Shown piece by piece: positions 47,142 to 57,176 of a stretch of 64,000 nucleotides of DNA (its first letter is position 1; the number at the start of each line of letters is the position of its first letter). Below the pieces are notes generated by a model, which saw only the letters and a program-made list of their open reading frames with translations, was not told the origin of the DNA and ran no database searches. The translations under genes were made by a program, and so were the position numbers. The DNA comes from Ferrovibrio sp. (GTDB taxonomy: Bacteria; Pseudomonadota; Alphaproteobacteria; Ferrovibrionales; Ferrovibrionaceae), in the NCBI RefSeq assembly GCF_025869515.1, contig NZ_JAOZVR010000008.1, positions 1 to 64,000 of the forward strand, read 5' to 3'.

Positions 47142-48203
47142 ATGTCCGCAGACACGGCCATCGGCCAACCGGCCAAACCGGCAATGAACACCTTCGAACG
47201 CTATCTCACGCTGTGGGTGGCGCTGTGCATCGTCGCCGGCATCGCGCTCGGCCACTGGCTGCCCGGGCTGGTACAGGTGGTGGCCGGCGCCGAGGTGGCT
47301 AAGGTCAACCTGCCGGTCGCTGTGCTGGTCTGGCTGATGATCATTCCGATGCTGCTGAAGATCGACTTCGCCAGTCTGGGCGAGGTGCGGCAGCACTGGC
47401 GCGGCATCGGCGTCACGCTGTTCATCAACTGGGCGGTGAAGCCGTTTTCGATGGCGCTGCTCGGCTGGCTGTTCATCGGCTGGCTGTTCCGCCCGTATCT
47501 GCCGGCCGAGCAGATCGACAGCTACATCGCCGGCCTGATCCTGCTGGCGGCGGCGCCCTGCACGGCGATGGTATTCGTGTGGAGCAACCTGGTCGACGGC
47601 GAGCCGAATTTCACGCTGAGCCAGGTGGCGGTCAACGACCTGATCATGGTGGTGGCCTTTGCGCCGCTGGTCGGCCTGCTGCTCGGCATCTCGGCTATCA
47701 CCGTGCCCTGGGATACTTTGCTGCTCTCGGTCGGCCTTTATATCGTCGTGCCGGTGCTGATCGCGCAGCTCTGGCGCCGGTCGCTGCTGCGCCGGGGGAC
47801 GCAGGCCCTGCAGCATGCGCTACGCCGTCTCGCGCCGCTGTCGCTGCTGGCCCTGCTCGCCACCCTGGTGCTGCTGTTCGCCTTCCAGGGCGAGCAGATC
47901 GTGGCGCATCCGCTGGTGATCGCGCTGCTGGCGGTACCGATCCTGATCCAGGTCTATTTCAATTCGGGCCTGGCCTACTGGCTGAACCGCCAGTGCGGCG
48001 TGGCGCATTGCGTCGCCGGACCCTCGGCGCTGATCGGTGCCAGCAATTTCTTCGAACTCGCCGTCGCCGCCGCGATCAGCCTGTTCGGCCTGCAGTCCGG
48101 TGCGGCGCTCGCGACTGTCGTCGGCGTGCTGATCGAAGTGCCGGTGATGCTGTCGGTGGTGCGCATCGTCAATGCCAGCAAAGGCTGGTACGAACGGCAC
48201 TGA
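47142..48203 (+). CDS. acr3: Arsenite efflux transporter Acr3
   Basis: 353 residues, ten hydrophobic segments of the BART superfamily. The essential cysteine is C140 in AAPCTAMVFVWSNL, followed by VNDLIMVVAFAPLVGLL. The 20-residue N-terminus before ERYLTLWVALCI is cytoplasmic. It exports As(III) using the proton gradient. It completes the arsR2 operon. Confidence 0.96.
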   Translation: MSADTAIGQPAKPAMNTFERYLTLWVALCIVAGIALGHWLPGLVQVVAGAEVAKVNLPVAVLVWLMIIPMLLKIDFASLGEVRQHWRGIGVTLFINWAVKPFSMALLGWLFIGWLFRPYLPAEQIDSYIAGLILLAAAPCTAMVFVWSNLVDGEPNFTLSQVAVNDLIMVVAFAPLVGLLLGISAITVPWDTLLLSVGLYIVVPVLIAQLWRRSLLRRGTQALQHALRRLAPLSLLALLATLVLLFAFQGEQIVAHPLVIALLAVPILIQVYFNSGLAYWLNRQCGVAHCVAGPSALIGASNFFELAVAAAISLFGLQSGAALATVVGVLIEVPVMLSVVRIVNASKGWYERH

Positions 48204-48354
48204 ACGGCATCGGATTACGGTTGCATGCAGCGCCTGCTGCTTTCACGCGATCGTCAACTCGGCGCAGGACCTCTAGCCCCTCTGTGGTATTCTGCCCGCC
48301 ACGCAATCCGCGATAGCATTAGCCGCAAGGCAATGCAGATGAACGGGGGATGGC

Positions 48355-50505
48355 ATGATCCGTTGGCGCGTGGGCACGAAAATCATCAGCATCGGGATTA
48401 TCGTCCTGATCGCCTTTGCGGCGATCGCCGGCTTCTACAGTTATCAGAGCCGCCAGGTCGATGCCCTGCTGGTGGAGGATCGCGAGGCCACCGCGCATGT
48501 CGAGCGCACCGCCAAAACGCGCGACTTCTTCCTCAAGGCCCGCATCGCCGAACGCAATTTCGATGAATCGCCCGACGCCAGGCATGCGCAGGCGACCGGA
48601 CAGATGGTGGCCGGCGCGCAGGCCGAACTGCGCGCCATGGAAACCAGCACGGTGCAGCCCGACGAAAAGCGCGAGGTGACCGCCGCGATCGACGCGCTGG
48701 CCGCCTATGCCCAGCGGTTCGAGGCGTTGCGCAGCCTGTGGGAGAAGCTCGGCTATAACGAAAACAGCGGCCTGCAGGGGTCGCTGCGCAAGGCGGTGCA
48801 TGAAATCGAGACAGCCTTGGGCAGCAGCGCACCCGAACTCTCAGCGCTGATGCTGACGCTGCGCCGCAATGAGAAGGATTTCATCCTGCGGCGCGACCGC
48901 AGCTATCTGGAGCGGTTCGAGAAGAACGCCGATATCTTCCGTGCGGCCCTGGATAAAGACGGCCGCGCGGCGCAGTTGCAGCTGCTGGCGACCTATCGCC
49001 GCGATTTCGCCGCCCTGGTCGAGGGCACGCTGGCAGTGCGCGGCGCCAATGCGGCGCTGGAGGCGGCCGGCGAAACTTTCCTGCCGCAGATCGATGCGCT
49101 GTTCACCCGCAACCTCAATGAAATGAACGCCGCCAAGACGGCAGCGGCCGAGATGCGGGCGAAATCCGAAATCGGCACCACGCTCGGCCTGGCCACTGTG
49201 GCGATCTTCAGCCTGATCGTCGCCGCCGTGATCGGTCGCGGCATCGGCCGGCCGCTGGCGCAGATGACCGGGCTGATGACGGCGCTGGCCGCCGGCGACC
49301 TGAGCAAACCGGTGCCGGAGCTGAAACGCTCCGACGAGGTGGCCGATATGGCGCGCGCACTCGAAGTATTCAAGCGTAACGCTGTAGAAAAGGCGCGGCT
49401 GGATGCCGCCGAGAAAATCCGGCTGGAAACCGAACAGCGCGAAGCCAGCGAAGCGCGCGAGCGCGATGCCCGTATCAGCCGGCAGATTGCCGAATTCTGC
49501 ACCGCTATCGGTGGCGGCGCACTGGATCGCCGCGTCGAGACGACCGGACTGGACGGCGTGTTCCGCGACCTGGCGCAGCAGATGAACGGCCTGGCCGGCA
49601 TGCTGCAGGACATGGCCGGCGAACTGGCCGCGATGATGGGCGCCATGGCCGACGGCGATCTGAGCAAGCGCGTGGCCGGCGACTATGGCGGCGTGTTCGG
49701 CGAACTGAAATCGAGTTCAAACCGCATGAGCGACATCCTGCGCGACTTCGCCGGCCGCCTGTCGGACAGTGCCAGGGCCGCCAAGATGGCTTCGGCGGAA
49801 ATCTCCGCCGGCAGCCTCGACCTGGCGCAACGCACGGAGAGCCAGGCCGCCAGCATCGAAGAGACCGCGGCTTCGATGCACGAGATCACCACCACGGTGA
49901 AGCAGAATGCCGACAACGCCCAGGCCGCCAGCCAGCTGGCCACGGCGGCGCGCGATACCGCGGAAAAGGGCGGCGCGATCACCAGCAATGCGGTTCAGGC
50001 CGTGACCCGCATCGAAGACAGCGCGCGGCGGATTTCCGACATCGTCGGCCTGATCGACGAGATCGCCTTCCAGACCAACCTGCTGGCGCTGAATGCAAGC
50101 GTCGAGGCGGCCCGCGCCGGCGAGGCCGGCAAGGGCTTTGCTGTCGTGGCGCAGGAAGTCCGCGCGCTCGCCCAGCGTTCGGCCAATGCCTCCAAGGACA
50201 TCAAGGCGCTGATTACGGAGTCGAACGCGCAGGTCAGGAACGGCGCCAGCCTAGTCAACCAGACCGGCGCCTCGCTGACCGAGATCGTGACTGCAATCAA
50301 GAAAGTGTCGGACATCGTCGCCGAGATCGCCGCCGCAAGCCGCGAGCAGGCCGGCGGGCTGGAGCAGATCAATACCGCCGTGGCGCAGATGGATGAAATG
50401 ACCCAGCGCAACGGCGCGCTGGTGGAAGAAACCTCGGCCTCGGCGCAGCAGCTCGCCAACCAGTCGGCACAACTGGCCGAACTGGTCTCCTTCTTCAGGA
50501 CGTAG
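48355..50505 (+). CDS. Methyl-accepting chemotaxis protein
   Basis: 716 residues. TM1 at about residues 10-30; periplasmic helical (HBM-like) sensor, with [16 protein letters not shown] and [29 protein letters not shown]2 near 280 ([17 protein letters not shown]); two HAMP-type regions; then the signalling tip [48 protein letters not shown]. No CheR-binding pentapeptide at the end. It fits the presence of fliN. Confidence 0.95.
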   Translation: MIRWRVGTKIISIGIIVLIAFAAIAGFYSYQSRQVDALLVEDREATAHVERTAKTRDFFLKARIAERNFDESPDARHAQATGQMVAGAQAELRAMETSTVQPDEKREVTAAIDALAAYAQRFEALRSLWEKLGYNENSGLQGSLRKAVHEIETALGSSAPELSALMLTLRRNEKDFILRRDRSYLERFEKNADIFRAALDKDGRAAQLQLLATYRRDFAALVEGTLAVRGANAALEAAGETFLPQIDALFTRNLNEMNAAKTAAAEMRAKSEIGTTLGLATVAIFSLIVAAVIGRGIGRPLAQMTGLMTALAAGDLSKPVPELKRSDEVADMARALEVFKRNAVEKARLDAAEKIRLETEQREASEARERDARISRQIAEFCTAIGGGALDRRVETTGLDGVFRDLAQQMNGLAGMLQDMAGELAAMMGAMADGDLSKRVAGDYGGVFGELKSSSNRMSDILRDFAGRLSDSARAAKMASAEISAGSLDLAQRTESQAASIEETAASMHEITTTVKQNADNAQAASQLATAARDTAEKGGAITSNAVQAVTRIEDSARRISDIVGLIDEIAFQTNLLALNASVEAARAGEAGKGFAVVAQEVRALAQRSANASKDIKALITESNAQVRNGASLVNQTGASLTEIVTAIKKVSDIVAEIAAASREQAGGLEQINTAVAQMDEMTQRNGALVEETSASAQQLANQSAQLAELVSFFRT

Positions 50506-51637
50506 CGGCGAGGCGCCGATCCAGGCTGTCGTGAAACCAGGCGCAGGCCTGCTCGAAGCGGCCGAAGGTGACATGCGTGTTGGCGCCGGAGCGAAAGCCG
50601 GCCTGGATCGCCTGGCCCATCTGGAAATCCTCGTCCAGTGCATCCCAGAAGATTTTCACATTCCGGTCCCAGTAGGCCTCCGCCTTCTCGGTGGCGGGCG
50701 GTTGCGGGATCAGCGCGCCGCCATGCACGCTGCAGGCATCCGTCCCCTGCGGAAATACGGTCATCACCGTGGCATGGTCCGGCTGCACCAGGATGATCAG
50801 ATTGGGGAAGATATAGTAGAGCGGATTGCCGTAGTCGCGCAGGTTGCGCCCCTCAACGCCCTGCTCCACCAGCTCGGCGGCATTGCGCTTGGTGAAATAG
50901 AGTCGCGCATGCGGGTCCAGCCGGTCGGCCACCGCGACATTGTCGGCGAACATCGGCGCGATGGTTGTCTTGTGCGCGAAGGGGACGTGATAGGTTTCCA
51001 GCCCGCCCTCGATCACGACTTTCCAGTTGCATTTCAGACCGATCTCGCGCTCGTCATGCAGCACATGGCTGCCGAGCCCGAAGCTTTCCAGATCCTCGCG
51101 CACACCAGCCAGGAATCCGGAGAAGTCATAGCCGTCGTGCGGCTCGGGTAAGACGAAAACCAGCCCGAAGGCCTGCGCCACCGGCAGGCGAACGAGATTG
51201 TGCTGCGCCCTGTCGATGCCGGCGAAACCTGCTTCATGCGGGATGCCGCGCAGCTTGCCGGTGAGGTCGTAGCTCCAGGCATGATAGGGACAGGTGAAAG
51301 CGCGCTTGCCGCAGCCGCCCCTGTCCCAGACCAGCTTGGCGCCGCGATGACGGCAGACATTGAGGAAGGCCTGCAGCTGCCCGGCGGTGTCGCGCAGCAG
51401 CAGAATCGGCAGGCCGAGCAGATCATGCGTGACGTAATCGCCGGGCTTCGCGAGTTTGGACGCGAAGGTGACGGCGATGGGCGACCGGCGCAGCAAAGCC
51501 TGTTCGGCCGTCAGTCGCTGTGGATCGATGTAGCGCGCCACATCGACACGGGCGACATCCTCGGCCATATCGGTTGTGCGCGCTGCCATATGGCTGCGGA
51601 CGCGATCGAGCCATGCGGCCTGTTGCGCCGGCTGCAT
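50495..51637 (-). CDS. Rieske non-haem iron oxygenase, alpha subunit
   Basis: 380 residues. The Rieske [2Fe-2S] ligands are C95-x-H97 and C116-x2-H119 ([10 protein letters not shown]..., [14 protein letters not shown]). The mononuclear iron histidines are H217 and H222 in [13 protein letters not shown]. No beta subunit or reductase is nearby, so it may be a carnitine- or stachydrine-type oxygenase. Its 3' end overlaps the chemoreceptor by 11 bases. The preceding TetR gene shares its transcript. Confidence 0.94.
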   Translation of the reverse strand: MQPAQQAAWLDRVRSHMAARTTDMAEDVARVDVARYIDPQRLTAEQALLRRSPIAVTFASKLAKPGDYVTHDLLGLPILLLRDTAGQLQAFLNVCRHRGAKLVWDRGGCGKRAFTCPYHAWSYDLTGKLRGIPHEAGFAGIDRAQHNLVRLPVAQAFGLVFVLPEPHDGYDFSGFLAGVREDLESFGLGSHVLHDEREIGLKCNWKVVIEGGLETYHVPFAHKTTIAPMFADNVAVADRLDPHARLYFTKRNAAELVEQGVEGRNLRDYGNPLYYIFPNLIILVQPDHATVMTVFPQGTDACSVHGGALIPQPPATEKAEAYWDRNVKIFWDALDEDFQMGQAIQAGFRSGANTHVTFGRFEQACAWFHDSLDRRLAATS

Positions 51638-51638
51638 C

Positions 51639-52355
51639 TCAGCGACCTTTCTTCTTCGCGGCGGGCTTCAGCCGGATCGGTTTCAACTGGGCCGGTTTCA
51701 ATCGAGCCGTGCCGGCAATGAAGGACCAGAGCTGTTCGGTCAGGCGATCACGGCCAGGACGCTTGCCCCGGTTCGTTTCCTGGCCGAGCGCCTGGCCAAT
51801 GGCCTGGCGCAACCCGCCGAGAATCATGGCGCCAAGCAGATGGGCATCGAGATCGGCCGGGATCTCGCCCTTCTGCTGCGCCAGTTCGACATTATGCGCG
51901 GCGAGGTCGATATGCCGCGCCAGCCGCGCCGCCTCCACGGCAGCGACGTCCGGCGTACGACTCAGCCGGGTCAGGATCAGCGGCGCCAGCGGCTCGGCGT
52001 AATGGAAATCGACCATGCGCTCCAGCCGCAGCCGCTCACGCTCGCCCCAGCCGGCGCCGGGCTTGGGATTCACGTCCATCACCGCGGCTTCGAGCCGGTC
52101 GTAAAAGGCTTCCACCACCGCGGCGATCAGCCCGGCCTTGGAGGTGAAATAATGGTAGCTCAGCCCGGCCGAGACGCCGGCGGCACGGGCCACATCGGCG
52201 ATCTCGCACTGGCCGTCGCCGGCAATCAGCACCTTCGCCGCCGCCGCCAGGATGCGCTCGCGGGTTTCGCCGCCGCGCGCCGAAGCCGGCAGTTCGGGCG
52301 GCAGGAGCGACGCAGCGGTAACGCGCAGGCGTGGTGTCGTGGGACGGGTGGCCAT
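51639..52355 (-). CDS. TetR-family transcriptional regulator
   Basis: 238 residues. N-terminal HTH: RERILAAAAKVLIAGDGQCEIADVARAAGVSAGLSYHYFTSKAGLIAAV. The C-terminus ends in a repeated basic tail (RLKPAQLKPIRLKP AAKKKGR). It stops one base before the Rieske gene, so the two form an operon. A perfect AT-rich palindrome sits 14 bases before its start. Confidence 0.93.
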   Translation of the reverse strand: MATRPTTPRLRVTAASLLPPELPASARGGETRERILAAAAKVLIAGDGQCEIADVARAAGVSAGLSYHYFTSKAGLIAAVVEAFYDRLEAAVMDVNPKPGAGWGERERLRLERMVDFHYAEPLAPLILTRLSRTPDVAAVEAARLARHIDLAAHNVELAQQKGEIPADLDAHLLGAMILGGLRQAIGQALGQETNRGKRPGRDRLTEQLWSFIAGTARLKPAQLKPIRLKPAAKKKGR

Positions 52356-52368
52356 GGCCGGGATTATA

Positions 52369-52383
52369 TTGAATTCAATTCAA
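52369..52383. promoter_or_regulatory. TetR operator candidate
   Basis: TTGAATTCAATTCAA is a perfect 15-base inverted repeat between the divergent TetR and Bug genes, 14 bases from the TetR start. TetR proteins usually bind such dyads and repress themselves. Confidence 0.65.
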
Positions 52384-52495
52384 TTTTCAACCAAAACCGC
52401 CGGCCGCAAACAAATCCGTGGGCAGCGCATTCGCGCCGCTTTAGAATACCGCCACGGCGGGGGGTTCCCGCTGCAGGTAACAACAAGAAGAGACG

Positions 52496-53482
52496 ATGCT
52501 GATGACCTTCACCCGGACATTCCTTGCCGCCGCCGCCGCCGCACTGCTGCTGGCACCGGCCGCCCCCTCCGCTTTCGCGCAGGCCTATCCGACCAAGCCG
52601 GTCAAGGTGGTGGTGCCCTTCCCCGCCGGCGGCACCACCGACATTCTCGCCCGCCATATCTCGGCCAAGCTGAGCGAGCGGCTCGGCCAGCAGTTCGTGG
52701 TCGACAACCGCGCCGGCGCCGGCGGCAATATCGGCACCGAATTCACCGCCAAGTCGGAGCCCGACGGTTACACGATCATGATGGGCACCATCGGCACCCA
52801 TTCGATCAACATCAGCCTGTATTCCAAACTGGGCTACGATCCGGTGAAGGATTTCGCGCCGGTCTCGCTGGTCGCCATGGTGGCCAATGTGCTGGTGGTG
52901 CATCCGAGCGTGCCCGCGAAAAACGTGCAGGAATTCGTCGCGCTGGCGAAGTCGCAACCGGGCAAGCTGAATTTCGGCACCCCGGGCAACGGCACCTCGG
53001 GCCATCTCTCGGCCGAGCTGTTCAAGACCATGACCGGCACCGACATGGTGCATGTGCCCTATCGCGGTTCGGGCCCGATGCTGACCGATCTGCTCGGCGG
53101 CAACGTGCAGTTCACCTTCGACAATCTGCCCTCGGCCCTGCCGCATATCCGCTCGGGCGCCCTGCGCGCCCTCGGCGTCACCACGCCGAAGCGCTGGCCG
53201 TCCACGCCGGATATCCCGACCATCGCCGAACAGGGCCTGCCGGATTACAGCGCCACTGCCTGGTTCGCCATGTATGCCCCGGCCAAGACGCCGGCGGCCA
53301 TCGTCGCGAAGCTGAGCGATGAGATCGATGCGATCCTGAAGACGCCGGAGATGAAGGCGCAGTTCGACCAGCAGGGCGCCGATCCCGTCGGCGGCAAGCC
53401 GCAGGTGCTGGCCGACCTGATGAAGACCGAGATCGACAAATGGGCCAAGGCCGTGAAAGCCTCGGGCGCCAGGATCGACTGA
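52496..53482 (+). CDS. Bug/TctC-family periplasmic solute-binding protein
   Basis: 328 residues. Long signal region (MLMTFTRTFLAAAAAALLLAPAAPSAFA), then VKVVVPFPAGGTTDILARHISAKL and VVDNRAGAGGNIG. Third Bug gene of the window and again without TctAB beside it. It is divergent from the TetR/Rieske operon, so it may take up the oxygenase substrate. Confidence 0.93.
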   Translation: MLMTFTRTFLAAAAAALLLAPAAPSAFAQAYPTKPVKVVVPFPAGGTTDILARHISAKLSERLGQQFVVDNRAGAGGNIGTEFTAKSEPDGYTIMMGTIGTHSINISLYSKLGYDPVKDFAPVSLVAMVANVLVVHPSVPAKNVQEFVALAKSQPGKLNFGTPGNGTSGHLSAELFKTMTGTDMVHVPYRGSGPMLTDLLGGNVQFTFDNLPSALPHIRSGALRALGVTTPKRWPSTPDIPTIAEQGLPDYSATAWFAMYAPAKTPAAIVAKLSDEIDAILKTPEMKAQFDQQGADPVGGKPQVLADLMKTEIDKWAKAVKASGARID

Positions 53483-53503
53483 TCTGACGACATTCCGACA
53501 ATG

Positions 53504-53537
53504 GAAAGGCGGCTGTCACGGCCGCCTTTCTTTTTTT
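53504..53537 (+). terminator. Intrinsic terminator after the Bug gene
   Basis: GAAAGGCGGC-TGTCACG-GCCGCCTTTC followed by seven T residues. Confidence 0.9.
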
Positions 53538-53562
53538 GCCTGCATCTCGATACCCCACCACC

Positions 53563-53661
53563 GTCATCCTCGGGCCCAAGAAACTCTCTTGGCCGAGGAT
53601 CCATCCCAACCCTCCGCGCATCGGAACGCGCAGATGGACCCTCGACAAGCCCGAGGGTGAC
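53563..53661. repeat. Intergenic inverted-repeat element
   Basis: GTCATCCTCGGGC (53563-53575) and GCCCGAGGGTGAC (53649-53661) bound a segment with an inner stem TCCTCGGGCCCAAGA/TCTTGGCCGAGGA and a second pair TCCATC/GATGGA. This is the pattern of common alphaproteobacterial interspersed repeats. Confidence 0.7.
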
Positions 53662-53697
53662 GATTTGTGTTGAACCCGGGCCCGCGCCCTTCTGTCC

Positions 53698-55155
53698 TTA
53701 CATCTCCATCCCCGCCGGCAGATGCCGGAACGGCAGAACCGCGAGATCGAGCGCCGCCGGGCCCGGCGTGTCGACATCGACGATCACCGCCGCGCGGTCG
53801 ATAAAGGCGGCGCGGAAATGGTTCTTGGCCTTGGCGGCGATCAGCCGCGTGGTGGCCAGGTCGATGCCATGCAGGCGGAAATAGGCCGGGTCGATGCCGG
53901 CCTGGCAGCTGGAGGTGACGATTACTTTCACGCTGCCTGTCTTCAGCACCGCCGTTTCGCCCAGATCGACCGCCATGCCGGTCTCGAACGGGCCTTCGTT
54001 GATGAAGCGGCCGTCGGTGAGCGCCACCACTTCAACAGTCGCAGCCACTGGCGCACCGAAATGCGGCGCGATCCGCCCGCCGAGCTTCGCCGCGATGCGA
54101 TTGCCGATGCCGGCGGCTTTCGCCTGCTGCACCAGCGCCGGATCGTAGAGAAAGGCGAAGACCGCCTCGCCATCGATGCCGGTCTCCAGCAAAGCATGAA
54201 GGAGTCCGGTGGTGTCGCCGATGCCGCCGGACAGCGGATTGTCGCTCGGCTCGACCACGCAGACGAGGCCCGGGGTGGCCAGCGCCTGGGCCAGCCCCTG
54301 CGCCGGTGTCGGCAGCGCGGCATGGAACTGCGCACGACGGGCATAGAGTTTTGCCGCCATGATTTCAGCCACCTGTGCGGCCTGCACCGCCGTTTCGGCA
54401 TAGCTGAGGATGCCGGCGCCGGCATCGGGACTGTCGCCCCAGACGAAACCACCGAAGACCGTGACGTCCTTCACGCCGTCGCGGCACAGCGCCTTCGCCT
54501 CGTCGACCGTGTCTGCCATCGGGCCGGCCGCCGTGCGCATGTTGAAGCTGTGCAGCAGCGCCGGAATCTTTTTCACCGCGCCATGCAGCTTTGTACCACC
54601 TCCAGCCAACCGTTCCAGTTCGGCCAGCACGATGGCGGCTGTTTTGTCCATGTCGACATGCGGGTGTGTCTTGTAGCCTGAGGCGAAATCGACGCATTGC
54701 ACCAGTTCGGGCGCAATATTGGCATGCAGGTCGAAACTGACGCCCAGCGGCGTGGTGCCAATGGCGGCACGCACGCGGCGGATCAGCTTCAGATCGGCCT
54801 GCGGCTCAGACACTGTGACCAGCGCGCCATGCAGCGAGAGATAGACGGCATCCCACGGCCCCTCGCCCAGCCCGCGCAGCATGTCGGCGACGATACGCTC
54901 GTACAGCGCATCCTCCACCGGACCGCCGGGCGGCGCTGAGGCGCAGCGCAGCACCGTCACATCCCAGTCGGGCTGCGTGTCGATGAAGGCGGCGACGGCG
55001 CCCAGTTCGGTGCCGGTGCCGCGATAGCGCGCGAGGTGATCGGCACCCTCGAACCATTCGCGGCGTTCGAAATCGGCCAGTGTGGTGGGCAATGGCGAGA
55101 AGCTGTTGCCCTCATGCCAGAGGCGGGCAACGGCGAGGCGTTTTTTTACAGTCAT
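53698..55155 (-). CDS. M81-family metallopeptidase (MlrC-like)
   Basis: 485 residues, normal for the family. Opening AVARLWHEGNSFSPLPTTLADFERREWFEG and metal-binding-like GVSFDLHANIAPELVQCVDFASGYKTHPHVDMDKTA, then VVEPSDNPLSGGIGDTTGLLHAL. MlrC cleaves linear microcystin peptides in some bacteria; broader substrates are likely. No signal peptide. It is followed by the P450 gene downstream on the same strand? the P450 lies upstream, 25 bases away. Confidence 0.9.
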   Translation of the reverse strand: MTVKKRLAVARLWHEGNSFSPLPTTLADFERREWFEGADHLARYRGTGTELGAVAAFIDTQPDWDVTVLRCASAPPGGPVEDALYERIVADMLRGLGEGPWDAVYLSLHGALVTVSEPQADLKLIRRVRAAIGTTPLGVSFDLHANIAPELVQCVDFASGYKTHPHVDMDKTAAIVLAELERLAGGGTKLHGAVKKIPALLHSFNMRTAAGPMADTVDEAKALCRDGVKDVTVFGGFVWGDSPDAGAGILSYAETAVQAAQVAEIMAAKLYARRAQFHAALPTPAQGLAQALATPGLVCVVEPSDNPLSGGIGDTTGLLHALLETGIDGEAVFAFLYDPALVQQAKAAGIGNRIAAKLGGRIAPHFGAPVAATVEVVALTDGRFINEGPFETGMAVDLGETAVLKTGSVKVIVTSSCQAGIDPAYFRLHGIDLATTRLIAAKAKNHFRAAFIDRAAVIVDVDTPGPAALDLAVLPFRHLPAGMEM

Positions 55156-55180
55156 GAGTCCGCTTTAGCCGAATTCGCCA

Positions 55181-56440
55181 CTAGAATTCTATGGGAAAAG
55201 ACAGATAGCCCCGGAACCGCGCCCGGCCGCCGCGCACCGCCTGGCCGCTGCTGCGGAAAGCGGGGAAGCGCGCCAGCAGGCGGCCGATGGCGATCTGGCC
55301 TTCCAGCCGGGCGAGCGACATGCCGGCGCAGGCATGGATACCGGCACCGAAAGCCAGGTGGCGGTTCGGGTTGCGGCCAATATCGAGCCGGTCGGGATCG
55401 GGAAACTGGTCCGGGTCGCGGTTGGCGGCGCCGATGCACAGCGTCACCAGCGCACCGGGCGCAAACATCACCCCGCCGATCCCGGCCTCTTCCACCACGC
55501 GGCGGTTGCCGAGCTGGTTGGAGGACTCAAACCGCAGGAATTCCTCGATGGCGGTGCGGATCAGGCCTGGCTCGGCGATCAGGCGCTGTTTCTGGTCGGG
55601 CCAGTCGAGCAGCGCGGCGATGCCGTTGCCGATCAGATTCGTGGTGGTCTCATGGCCGGCATTGAGCAGGAAGATGCAGTTCTGCACCAGTTCGGCCGCC
55701 GACAGACGCTCACCGCCCGCTTCACCCGCGATCAGTGCGCCGAGTACATCGCCATAGCCATCCTCGCCGGTTTTCGACGACCAGGCGGCGATATGCTTTT
55801 CGAGATAGGTCTCGAATTCGACCGTCGCGCGGTTACCCTGCTCCGCCCGCTCGGGCGTCAGCACCGGTTCCAGCGCCCCGAGAATGGCGAGCGACCAGTC
55901 GCGCAGCAGATGGCGGTCTTCATGCGGCACCGCCAGCATGTCGCCGATGATCTCGACCGGCAAAGCCGAGGCGAAATCGGCGATCACATCCATACCGCCC
56001 TGCTTCGCCGCCCGATCCAGCATGCGCTCCACCAGCAGCATGAAACGGCCTTCGAGCAGTTTCAGTGCACGCGGCGTAAACGCCGGCGCCAGCAGCCGCC
56101 GCACGCGGGTGTGCAGCGGCGGATCGTTGAACACCAGGCTGGTGGTGTGATGGCGGTAGAGCGGCGTGTCCGCGCCGTATTTCGGCGCGAATTCGATCTT
56201 CTTGTCTGAAGAAAACTTTTTATTGTCCCGGTAGACCGCCTGCAGGTCGTCGTAACGGGTCAGGAACCAGCTGCCGTCGGGCATCTGCCGCACCGGATCG
56301 TGTTCGCGCAGCAGGCGGTAGACCGGATAGGGATTGTCGAGGAATCCCCGGTCCAGTGCGCGCAGGTCGAAGCCCGCAACGGCGTGCGGAAGATCACGGC
56401 GTGAAGTTGCCGTCTCCGTTCCCATTCCCGGGTTTGACAT
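55181..56440 (-). CDS. Cytochrome P450
   Basis: 419 residues. Haem-binding loop FGAGIHACAGMSLARLEGQ with Cys371, the I-helix LNAGHETTTNLIGNGIAALL, and ExxR in EEFLRFESS. No ferredoxin or reductase gene is nearby. ATG 56440 follows GGAGGAAAGCCC; an earlier ATG at 56482 lacks this. Its start lies 47 bases inside the DUF502 gene. Confidence 0.94.
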   Translation of the reverse strand: MSNPGMGTETATSRRDLPHAVAGFDLRALDRGFLDNPYPVYRLLREHDPVRQMPDGSWFLTRYDDLQAVYRDNKKFSSDKKIEFAPKYGADTPLYRHHTTSLVFNDPPLHTRVRRLLAPAFTPRALKLLEGRFMLLVERMLDRAAKQGGMDVIADFASALPVEIIGDMLAVPHEDRHLLRDWSLAILGALEPVLTPERAEQGNRATVEFETYLEKHIAAWSSKTGEDGYGDVLGALIAGEAGGERLSAAELVQNCIFLLNAGHETTTNLIGNGIAALLDWPDQKQRLIAEPGLIRTAIEEFLRFESSNQLGNRRVVEEAGIGGVMFAPGALVTLCIGAANRDPDQFPDPDRLDIGRNPNRHLAFGAGIHACAGMSLARLEGQIAIGRLLARFPAFRSSGQAVRGGRARFRGYLSFPIEF

Positions 56441-57173
56441 CGGGCTTTCCTCCGGCGGCCGTCTTGCTCGCGGCCATGACATCCGGCGGCACGATCACGC
56501 CGCAGGAAATGATCAGCTTCATCGCCTGGTCGACGGTCATCGACAGTATCTTGATGTCGCGCCGGCGGTAATAGGTCATGTAGCCGCCGGTCGGGTTCGG
56601 CGTGGTCGGCACATAGACGGTGACGAGATCCTCGCCCAATTGTTCCGATACCTCGCCCCCCTGCACATAGTTGGTGACGAAGGCGATGGTCCAGGAACCG
56701 GTCGACGGCCAGGGTACCAGGGCAACCTGGCGGAAGGAATTGCCCGACTGGCTGAACACGGTTTCGAAAATCTGCTTCAGCGCCGAATAGACGCCGCGCA
56801 CGATCGGCATGCGCGCCACGATGCGCTCGCCCAGCCTGAGCAGCGTGCGCCCCATCAGGTTGGTGGCGAGGAAGCCGATCAGCGTGAGCAGCACGACGGC
56901 CGCGATCAGTCCCAGCCCCGGAATGCCAAACGGCAGATTGTAGGACGGGATGAAACGTTCCGGTTCGTAGCCCAGCGGCACCAGGCTGCGCACGTTGCGG
57001 TCGATCGCCTCGATGGTGATGAAGACCAGATAGATGGTCAGGCCGATCGGCGCGGTGACGATGATGCCGGCGAGAAAATAATTGCGCAGCCGGGTGAACA
57101 GGCTGAGCCTGGGCGCCGGGGCCAGGATATGCAACTCACCGTCGGACGGCGGGGTTTCGGGTGTCTGGGTCAT
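56394..57173 (-). CDS. DUF502 family membrane protein
   Basis: 259 residues, two strong hydrophobic segments (LRNYFLAGIIVTAPIGLTIYLVFITIEAI and FGIPGLGLIAAVVLLTLIGFLATNLMG), then a soluble region with GVYSALKQIFETVFSQSGNSFRQVALVPWPSTGSWTIAFVT, the family core. Function is unknown. The C-terminus is low-complexity (KPGNGNGDGNFTP). It overlaps the P450 start. Confidence 0.92.
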   Translation of the reverse strand: MTQTPETPPSDGELHILAPAPRLSLFTRLRNYFLAGIIVTAPIGLTIYLVFITIEAIDRNVRSLVPLGYEPERFIPSYNLPFGIPGLGLIAAVVLLTLIGFLATNLMGRTLLRLGERIVARMPIVRGVYSALKQIFETVFSQSGNSFRQVALVPWPSTGSWTIAFVTNYVQGGEVSEQLGEDLVTVYVPTTPNPTGGYMTYYRRRDIKILSMTVDQAMKLIISCGVIVPPDVMAASKTAAGGKPDVKPGNGNGDGNFTP

Positions 57174-57176
57174 GGG

